Below are positions 57,940 to 64,000 of a stretch of DNA of 64,000 bases, one piece after another. The notes beneath the pieces are model-generated. The model was not told the origin of the DNA. It saw only the letters and a list, made by a program, of their open reading frames with translations, and searched no databases. Source of the stretch: Pontiella agarivorans (GTDB lineage Bacteria > Verrucomicrobiota > Kiritimatiellia > Kiritimatiellales > Pontiellaceae). The translations under genes were made by a program, and so were the position numbers. The DNA lies in contig NZ_JARVCO010000012.1 of NCBI RefSeq assembly GCF_034531395.1, positions 310,001 through 374,000 on the forward strand. The letters are read 5' to 3'. Every line of letters starts with the position of its first letter. Within the stretch, counting starts at the first letter, position 1.

Positions 57940-59850
57940 ATGAATTTTTATAAAACTAGTATCTTTACTGCATTCGCAACTGCCCGTAGCCGATCTTTTT
58001 ATGAACAGTCAATATTTCGGCCAGGAGCGCTGATCGGTTTCTTTGCATTGGCTCTGTTCAATGTGCAGGCACAGTGGGTTACGGAAACCTATGAGCTGAA
58101 GCAGGGCTGGAATGCGGTTTTTTTACATATTGATCCCTCCCATGTATCCATTCCGGAATTGCTGGACCGGGATATTAACAGTCCGATCACACAGATTTGG
58201 CGCTGGAATGCCCCGTCGACGGGAAATTTCTATGAGGATCCGTTTGAATATACGCAGGTTGCAACGGGGTGGAAGCAGTGGATTGTCAGCGATCCTTTCA
58301 AGGGCCTGCAGACGATGGTCGGTGGTATGGCTTATCTGGTGGAAACGGGAAGCGATTATTCCTGGGCAATCAAGGGACGTCCGGTCGTTCCGGCCTATGA
58401 CTGGAATGTGGACGGCCTGAACCTTTTCGGATTTCCGACCGACAAAACGAGCCCGGCGACTTTTGAAGATTATTTCAATGCTTCGGCGGAACTTCAGGCG
58501 ACGGATTATACATTTTACAGCTACAACGGAATTCAACTGGATTCGACCAATCCGAAAAAGATCCACCCTTTTCTTTACCGCAATGAAGCGCTCAACCGGG
58601 GGCAGGCTTACTGGATGTCTGGCGGGGAGACGTTCAATCGCTATTTCGGGCCCTTTGAAGTCGATTTATCGGGAAGGGAGGGGCTGAATTACCGCGATTC
58701 CGGTAGTGCACTCAGTTTACGCATACGGAATATGAGCGGACAACCGGTTACAGTACAGATGGATTTGCTTCCATCGGAGAATCCGCCCGCCGGGGAACCG
58801 ATGATTGACGGTTTGCCTCAACTGCTGGTCCGCGGTCCGACGGATCCGGAAACACTGACGGCCGGGTTTGAGATCCTGATTCCGGGTGCTGGAAACGGCT
58901 CGCAATGGACACTTGCGGAAAAGGATGAAGAGGGTTCGGAAATTGAAGTGGTGCTGGGGCTTGATCGGGCGGCGATTACAGATCCGCCGGGAAGTTTGCT
59001 CGCGGGTATTCTGAATTTCTCCGATTCGGGCGGGATGCTGGACATCCATGTTCCGATTCAGGCCGACGTTTCTTCGGATGCCGGTCTATGGGTCGGACAG
59101 GCGTTGGTTACCGAAGTGGGACAATACCTGAAAACCTATGCGGCCGGATCGACGGATCCTTTAATTGTAACCAATGCGGATCTGGTGGTAACCAACGACC
59201 TCCAGATCTCGGAAGAGGGCAGTTATATTGTCGATTCCGTTAACCGCAATATCGAGTCGGTCGCGCGGCCCTATCCTCTGCGTTTGATTGTGCACAGCCC
59301 GGAATCGGGAAATGCGCTGCTGATGCAGCAGGTCTATTTCGGAGTGGATGCTTTTTCCCGGCCGGTGATTACCCGCGAGGAGTCGGTGCTGGATCCGGAA
59401 AAGTATGATCAGGCCCGCCGTGTCACGGCTATTCATCTGCCCTGGAGCGAGGAAAATCCGGGCTGGCTGTTTGATGGAACGCTGGAGCGGGGCGGTGCCA
59501 TCAGCGCCCGGATAATCACCGCGTTCAATGATCAGCGTTCGAATCCTTTTCTGCATACCTATCATCCGGATCATGACAATCTGGATAGCCGCTTTAAACA
59601 GGAACTGGGGCAAGGGGCAGAGTCCTACACGATTGAACGTGAAATTATGCTGAATGTGGCCCCGCCGGGTACCAACTTTTCGGATCGGGTACAGGCCCAT
59701 CAGCAGCTGACCGGATCGTATCAGGAAGTCATCCGGGTCATGGGTCTTCCGCGTGCCGGCGGAACAAATGATACCCAGATTTTTGAAGTGCACGGTTTGT
59801 TCAGTATGGGTCGTGTTTCTGAGATTTCAGAAATTACTGATCCGCTTTGA
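57940..59850 (+). CDS. Large secreted protein, function unknown
   Basis: The ATG at 57940 follows AAAGGA with a short spacer. The 636-residue protein has a long N-terminal segment and a hydrophobic helix (ALIGFFALALFNVQAQ) that should be a signal peptide. The mature part begins WVTETYELKQGWNAVFLHID and is beta rich, with repeated YWMSGGETFNRYFGPFEV-like aromatic segments and a C-terminal half of mixed strands. I recognise no family signature. It is followed by two further exported proteins in the same direction, suggesting a shared surface structure. Confidence 0.7.
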   Translation: MNFYKTSIFTAFATARSRSFYEQSIFRPGALIGFFALALFNVQAQWVTETYELKQGWNAVFLHIDPSHVSIPELLDRDINSPITQIWRWNAPSTGNFYEDPFEYTQVATGWKQWIVSDPFKGLQTMVGGMAYLVETGSDYSWAIKGRPVVPAYDWNVDGLNLFGFPTDKTSPATFEDYFNASAELQATDYTFYSYNGIQLDSTNPKKIHPFLYRNEALNRGQAYWMSGGETFNRYFGPFEVDLSGREGLNYRDSGSALSLRIRNMSGQPVTVQMDLLPSENPPAGEPMIDGLPQLLVRGPTDPETLTAGFEILIPGAGNGSQWTLAEKDEEGSEIEVVLGLDRAAITDPPGSLLAGILNFSDSGGMLDIHVPIQADVSSDAGLWVGQALVTEVGQYLKTYAAGSTDPLIVTNADLVVTNDLQISEEGSYIVDSVNRNIESVARPYPLRLIVHSPESGNALLMQQVYFGVDAFSRPVITREESVLDPEKYDQARRVTAIHLPWSEENPGWLFDGTLERGGAISARIITAFNDQRSNPFLHTYHPDHDNLDSRFKQELGQGAESYTIEREIMLNVAPPGTNFSDRVQAHQQLTGSYQEVIRVMGLPRAGGTNDTQIFEVHGLFSMGRVSEISEITDPL

Positions 59851-59908
59851 TTCCCGCCGAAATGTTAACCTGCAGAATTTTGAAATGACTATTGAAACGG
59901 AGAAAACA

Positions 59909-61339
59909 ATGAAAACTCAGATCAACATGAAACTGCCGAACATCCTGTTTTCAATGCTGACCGCCAGTGTGCTGCTTGGCCTGCCTGCCCGGGTTTCCGC
60001 TGCAGAGGAGCCGCCGGAGCGCATGACCTATCAGGGTTTTGTGGTAGATGGTAACGGATCCGCACTCGGCAACAGTGCTCCGGAAAATTTCGAAATTATT
60101 TTCAGGATCTGGACGGCGCAGTCCGGCGGGACCCTGAAATGGTCGGAACAGCAGACCGTGACGGTGGATAAGGGCTACTTCAGTGTGCTGCTAGGAGAAG
60201 GTACTGAGGTGAACGGGGAGCTTCGGCCGGCTCTTTCTTCAGTATTTTCGGGAAGCGATGCTTCAGAGCGTTTTATGGGCATCAGTGTTAAAGGAATCGG
60301 GTCCGGCGGGTCGGATGCGGATATTCTGCCGCGGCTCCAACTGGTCACGGCTCCTTACGCTTTTATGGCGCATCACGTTGCCCCGGATTCCATCAGCGGT
60401 GCAAATATTGCCGATAACACGGTTTCTTCCGCCGATATTCTGAGTAATACCATCAACAGTTCTGATATTCAGAATGAATCCATTACGTATCAGGACCTTG
60501 CTCCCAACTCCGTTTATGCGTCTGAAATCGCGACCGGAGCCGTTGGCACTTCAGAAGTGCAGGATAATTCGCTGACGGCCACTGATCTCGCGGCGAATGC
60601 GGTGGGCGCTTCCGAAATTGCAGCGAATGCGGTGGGTAACTCCGAGCTGCAAAGTGATTTAACGCTGAATGGGAGTATCGGGATAAACCAGCGTTACTTT
60701 AATACTGCCCTGACGATCAAGCCGGGGGTCGGTGATAACTATTCGCGTTGGGTTGCTTATGAGGATGGGACTTATACCTTATTTCAAAATGCAGATGGCT
60801 TAATGGGTATTTGCCGTCGTGTGGATTATAATTCCAGCGGTCTTGAGGTGTTGCGTTTGTCTTGTACGACACCGAATTCCGGCACGGATGACTGGTCATT
60901 GCGAATTGATACCGACGATTCCGGCGGTCTGGACGAGGATCTGTTCTTTTATTTGAATGGCTCTTTAAAGGGTTGGGTTGATGCTGATGGGTCCGGGTTC
61001 AAAGGGAACAGTGATGCCCGGTTGAAACAGGATATCACGGATATGGATTCGGTTCTGAATCGGGCGGTACAGCTTCAGCCCCGTCTGTATCGTTTTAAAG
61101 ATAATCCGAATGGAGAACTCCAGCTCGGTTTTATTGCTCAGGAGGTGCAACCCTATTTTCCTGAAATTGTGGACGATGGGGAAGAATATCTGGGTCTTTC
61201 ATACGGCCGTGTCGGAGTGATTGCGATCGGCGCCATTAAAGAACTCAATACAAAGGTGGAAATGCTGAAGGCGGAAAACAGGGCCCTCAAAGATCGGCTG
61301 GATGTATTGGAGTCCCGCATTCTTTCTCTGGAACAATAA
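59909..61339 (+). CDS. Secreted protein with C-terminal S74 intramolecular chaperone domain
   Basis: The ATG at 59909 follows GGAG. The 476-residue protein has a signal peptide (SMLTASVLLGLPARVSA), a beta-rich N-terminal domain (about 30-150), a repeat region (about 155-250) with ADNTVSSADILSNTI and similar 15- to 20-residue units such as ANAVGASEIAANAVGNSELQ, and a C-terminal S74 peptidase-chaperone domain from SDARLKQDITDMDSVLNRAV. The conserved Ser and Lys of that motif form the self-cleavage dyad in phage tail spikes. The end is a coiled coil (LKAENRALKDRLDVLESRI), which suits a trimer. The chaperone domain is expected to cut itself off after trimer folding. Confidence 0.85.
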   Translation: MKTQINMKLPNILFSMLTASVLLGLPARVSAAEEPPERMTYQGFVVDGNGSALGNSAPENFEIIFRIWTAQSGGTLKWSEQQTVTVDKGYFSVLLGEGTEVNGELRPALSSVFSGSDASERFMGISVKGIGSGGSDADILPRLQLVTAPYAFMAHHVAPDSISGANIADNTVSSADILSNTINSSDIQNESITYQDLAPNSVYASEIATGAVGTSEVQDNSLTATDLAANAVGASEIAANAVGNSELQSDLTLNGSIGINQRYFNTALTIKPGVGDNYSRWVAYEDGTYTLFQNADGLMGICRRVDYNSSGLEVLRLSCTTPNSGTDDWSLRIDTDDSGGLDEDLFFYLNGSLKGWVDADGSGFKGNSDARLKQDITDMDSVLNRAVQLQPRLYRFKDNPNGELQLGFIAQEVQPYFPEIVDDGEEYLGLSYGRVGVIAIGAIKELNTKVEMLKAENRALKDRLDVLESRILSLEQ

Positions 61340-61373
61340 TCCATTTCTTTGACTTAGCCTCCCGAGGGTGCTC

Positions 61374-64000
61374 ATGAAAAAACGACATCATCAATACACT
61401 GAGGAAAAGATGGGTGTGCCCAAAAATACTCCGGCCGAAACGGTTTTGAGCGAGGGCATCTGCAAACTTTTTCAGGTTGTACTTTTAACCGGTTGTTTTA
61501 TGACATCCTCCCCTGCGGGGGCTCAGGTGCTTCCGTTGCAAATTGTTCAGGATTCAACGACGTATAATCTGCAGTCGACGAATGGAGTTCCGCTTTCTCA
61601 TGTTGTGGGGTCACCGCCGGGGTCCGATGGCCGGGCCCCTGAGGTTCCTCCGGCTACGGGAAAACAATACAGCTCTTTGCTCAGTCTGGGCGGCGCGGTC
61701 AATGACACGGCACCGGCAGATTCAACGGAAAGCGCGACATTTGTTCTTAAACGGGTCCAGATCGGCGCACCGTTTCTGAATCGGCCGATCACCTATCTTT
61801 TCGGTTCGGTGGTCGCGGTACCTGAAACCGATCAAACCGGTGTGCTGCTGTCCGATACCGCCGAAGGGTTGCTCTATTGGGATGCGGAACCTTATACCGA
61901 AAACAGTCATGAAAATGAGGGCTATTACTGGAGCCCTCACTCCGGCGAAGTTTATACGGTGCAGCCGGGACCGATGAACATTACATGGAGAAAACGGGTT
62001 CCTTTTGCTCAGGGGGCCGAACCGGCCTATGTGAATGAACTGGGCAGCAAAAGTTTTGTGACGAACGGGGCTAATGTATACCTGCTCTATACGCAGCAAT
62101 ATCTGGTATCCGGAAGCCCGGTAAAAAAGCCGAAAAATATGTACTGGACCGAGAAATCATTTTTGTCCAGGGGCAAGCCGGTCCAGATACCGGGGGGCTC
62201 CGTAGGAGCAGTGAATATTGTTTACAATGAGGTGACATTCCCTCAAAGCGTGGCGGAGGAATATAAGGCTATCGGAGATACTTCACCGGCCACCAATGCG
62301 CTGCCGGAACTGCGCACGCTCTGGTATAACCAGCAACAGGGTTACCTGTATGCCTATAACGTGGAAGGCCGCGTCTTTGTTGAGCTTCTCGGGGATCTGC
62401 GTGATGACAATGTGACCCGGGAACAGCTCGGGTTTGAAATTGTGGATGTCTATCGGCAGGCCCAGCCGGTGGATGAATGGACTGAGCTCGGTGAGCGCAT
62501 TCATCCGCCGTTTCCGGATACCGTCGATGAGGTGACGCCGGAACCGCTGAATCAGCTGAATGCATTAAATTTTGCTTATCGTCATGTCATAGAAGGCAGT
62601 GCACAGGTTGAATACTATGCCGCCCGGAAAACCTTGAACCAGTCTGACCTTCAGATCTTCTGGATGGAGGAAGGGGTGGCATCGATCCGCTGGCCCAAAC
62701 GGCTTGCCCGGTATGAACTGGACTGGCCGACGGATATCGGCAGCTACAGTCATTATGTCCGTCCGGATGCGCCGACGGATGAAGAAGCTCTGGCAACGGC
62801 CGTTCAGTTGAATCCGGATAATGTTCCGTTCATTCAGTATCAGGATCCGTTTGATCGCCCGCGGGCCAAAATTTCGCCGACATCGGCCTTCTATACCATG
62901 TTGGATTCAACGGTTCCGGCACACCGTACCCTGCTGCGTTTTTCATCTGGAGACAACATTGCGTTTCAACGCGTGTATTCCTGGCTCGACGATAATCTCA
63001 AAGGCACCAACTTTGCGGATACCATTGTGGAAGATCTGCAGGCCTGGCAGGATTATACGAATTATCCGGCAGTCTATGCGGAGTATCTGGAAGAGTATGC
63101 CGAATACCTCGTAAATTTCGGGAACTATACCAATTATATCAGTGATGTAACCCGAGGGGTTAACGGAGATTGGAGCCTGTTTGTCAGTGATGATGTTTCC
63201 GGTAGCGAAGGCGGGTCTATTTCAAACTGGAGTCTTGAGGTTATATCCTATCTTGAAAATGAGGATGTGTATTTAACGAACACTTTCAGTCAGGCCACCC
63301 CGATCCTGATACCGGCGCCGGAAGCAACGGCATCGCCATATCCTTCAGTGGTAGCGGTATCCGGACTGACCGGTGCTGTTGTGCAGATTAAGGTTCACCT
63401 TCAGGACATCAGTCATGCATGGTTGAATGATTGGGATATCTTTCTGGCATCTCCATCGGGACGGGGGTGTGCGCTGCTGTCCGATGCCGGTGGCGGCGGA
63501 GCGATAATAAGCGGGTTGAATTTGTCCTTTGAAGACCAGGCCATATCCGTGCCCGTATCGACTCCTGCCAGCGGGACTTATCGTCCCACGGATTATCAGG
63601 CCGGCGAAAGCCTTCCGCCCGGGGTGCCCGGACCGACAGTCAGCCGTCTGGATGAACTGCTTGATCCGGTATATGAAATGCCGGCTGTACCGGAAGCCCC
63701 GGCGAATGCATCGAGCCCATGGGTAAATACCCCGGGATCACCTAGAATTCTGTTTGAAACAGTATATGTCGGGCAGCGGATCGAGGCCCCAGTAGGAGAA
63801 GACGATCAGGCAGGATACCTGAATCCGGAGATCGGCACATCTTATCATCCGGAGGCCTATATTGATCCGTTCAGTGCCGGTTTTGAGGCCGCCGCGTTGG
63901 GTGCGATTATTCCGGTGAATGCGATACCGGGAGCAAATAAGCTGGAAGCCTGGTGGTTCCGGAAGAATACCGGGAATGCCGGTTACAATGCCGGTGACGG
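61374..64000 (+). CDS. Large exported protein with P-domain-like repeats (open at window end)
   Basis: The ATG at 61374 follows GAGGG and the frame stays open to the window end (about 875 codons seen). After a polar N-terminus of about 40 residues comes a hydrophobic stretch (LFQVVLLTGCFMTSSPAGAQ) that may be a signal peptide with unusual length before it. The long middle has no recognised family. Near residue 595, NGDWSLFVSDDVSGSEGG and SISNWSLEV form the last strands of a proprotein-convertase P-domain. A fuller P-like unit follows: VVQIKVHLQDISHAWLNDWD, IFLASPSGRGCALLSDAGG and YRPTDYQAGE. No protease triad is seen so far. It forms a run with the two upstream exported proteins. Confidence 0.7.
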   Translation, partial: MKKRHHQYTEEKMGVPKNTPAETVLSEGICKLFQVVLLTGCFMTSSPAGAQVLPLQIVQDSTTYNLQSTNGVPLSHVVGSPPGSDGRAPEVPPATGKQYSSLLSLGGAVNDTAPADSTESATFVLKRVQIGAPFLNRPITYLFGSVVAVPETDQTGVLLSDTAEGLLYWDAEPYTENSHENEGYYWSPHSGEVYTVQPGPMNITWRKRVPFAQGAEPAYVNELGSKSFVTNGANVYLLYTQQYLVSGSPVKKPKNMYWTEKSFLSRGKPVQIPGGSVGAVNIVYNEVTFPQSVAEEYKAIGDTSPATNALPELRTLWYNQQQGYLYAYNVEGRVFVELLGDLRDDNVTREQLGFEIVDVYRQAQPVDEWTELGERIHPPFPDTVDEVTPEPLNQLNALNFAYRHVIEGSAQVEYYAARKTLNQSDLQIFWMEEGVASIRWPKRLARYELDWPTDIGSYSHYVRPDAPTDEEALATAVQLNPDNVPFIQYQDPFDRPRAKISPTSAFYTMLDSTVPAHRTLLRFSSGDNIAFQRVYSWLDDNLKGTNFADTIVEDLQAWQDYTNYPAVYAEYLEEYAEYLVNFGNYTNYISDVTRGVNGDWSLFVSDDVSGSEGGSISNWSLEVISYLENEDVYLTNTFSQATPILIPAPEATASPYPSVVAVSGLTGAVVQIKVHLQDISHAWLNDWDIFLASPSGRGCALLSDAGGGGAIISGLNLSFEDQAISVPVSTPASGTYRPTDYQAGESLPPGVPGPTVSRLDELLDPVYEMPAVPEAPANASSPWVNTPGSPRILFETVYVGQRIEAPVGEDDQAGYLNPEIGTSYHPEAYIDPFSAGFEAAALGAIIPVNAIPGANKLEAWWFRKNTGNAGYNAGD

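Noticed and set aside
1-64000. CRISPR arrays or insertion sequences
   Set aside because: No regularly spaced direct repeats and no transposase or terminal inverted repeats were found; the dispersed palindromes are not array-like.

Overview
The window is bacterial chromosome of moderate GC. It reads as a member of the PVC superphylum, most likely Kiritimatiellota (Pontiella-like). That placement is an inference from gene content: several TAT-exported Gfo/Idh/MocA oxidoreductases with DUF1080 (3-keto-disaccharide hydrolase) proteins, an ECF sigma/FecR pair of the planctomycete-verrucomicrobial kind, secreted proteins with thrombospondin-3-like and P-domain-like parts, and a mevalonate-type decarboxylase. 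No 16S gene is present to prove it. Genes are dense and many neighbours overlap by ATGA or TAATG, which suggests translational coupling.

Layout. 1-8423 (minus strand): a lauroyl-acyltransferase-like gene, mgtE, recO, then a run of glycosyltransferases and a methyltransferase for surface glycan assembly, cut by the window edge. 8520-11413: a lipoprotein cyclophilin, an overlapping CinA-C/NadD-like pair and leuB. 11622-14971: a coiled-coil membrane protein, the fetAB metal-export ABC pair and an AEC permease. 15061-23567: a sugar-oxidation locus made of two exported DUF1080 proteins, divergent from three TAT-exported Gfo/Idh/MocA proteins, followed by two cytosolic ones. 23738-30239: a class I amidotransferase, a giant duplicated DUF3857/transglutaminase protein, a purple-acid-phosphatase-like enzyme and a low-molecular-weight phosphatase. 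30411-38842: a double winged-helix regulator, an AsmA-like protein, plsY-gpsA, tRNA-Lys, glgC, an NYN-like protein, a HAD phosphatase, srkA and a CpXC protein. 38917-42572 (minus): a TPR protein, aroK, a tiny basic protein and the nucleoside-salvage operon punA-cdd-sixA. 42628-46019: a DUF1266/Sel1 lipoprotein and the sigma/FecR pair. 46119-49398 (minus): tig-clpP-clpX. 49737-57570: a secreted repeat protein, a phage-CII-like regulator, a D-Ala-D-Ala carboxypeptidase, mvaD, a frameshifted M50-protease remnant, a GAF protein, mutM and ahpC. 57940-64000: three consecutive secreted proteins, one with a C-terminal S74 auto-processing chaperone domain and one (open at the window end) with P-domain-like repeats.

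Two DNA-level signals are not explained by the genes. The first is a 15-bp palindrome, TTCCA-R-NNN-Y-TGGAA, with 20 exact copies and at least eight one-mismatch copies counted by eye, inside genes in all three reading frames, at gene ends and inside a terminator stem. About 0.06 exact copies would be expected by chance. It is absent from the glycan cluster and from the secreted-protein genes at the end. The second is a longer palindrome centred on CATTGCAATG, with five copies. Two precede the double winged-helix regulator, two precede the coiled-coil protein gene and one lies between convergent genes; it looks like the operator of that regulator.
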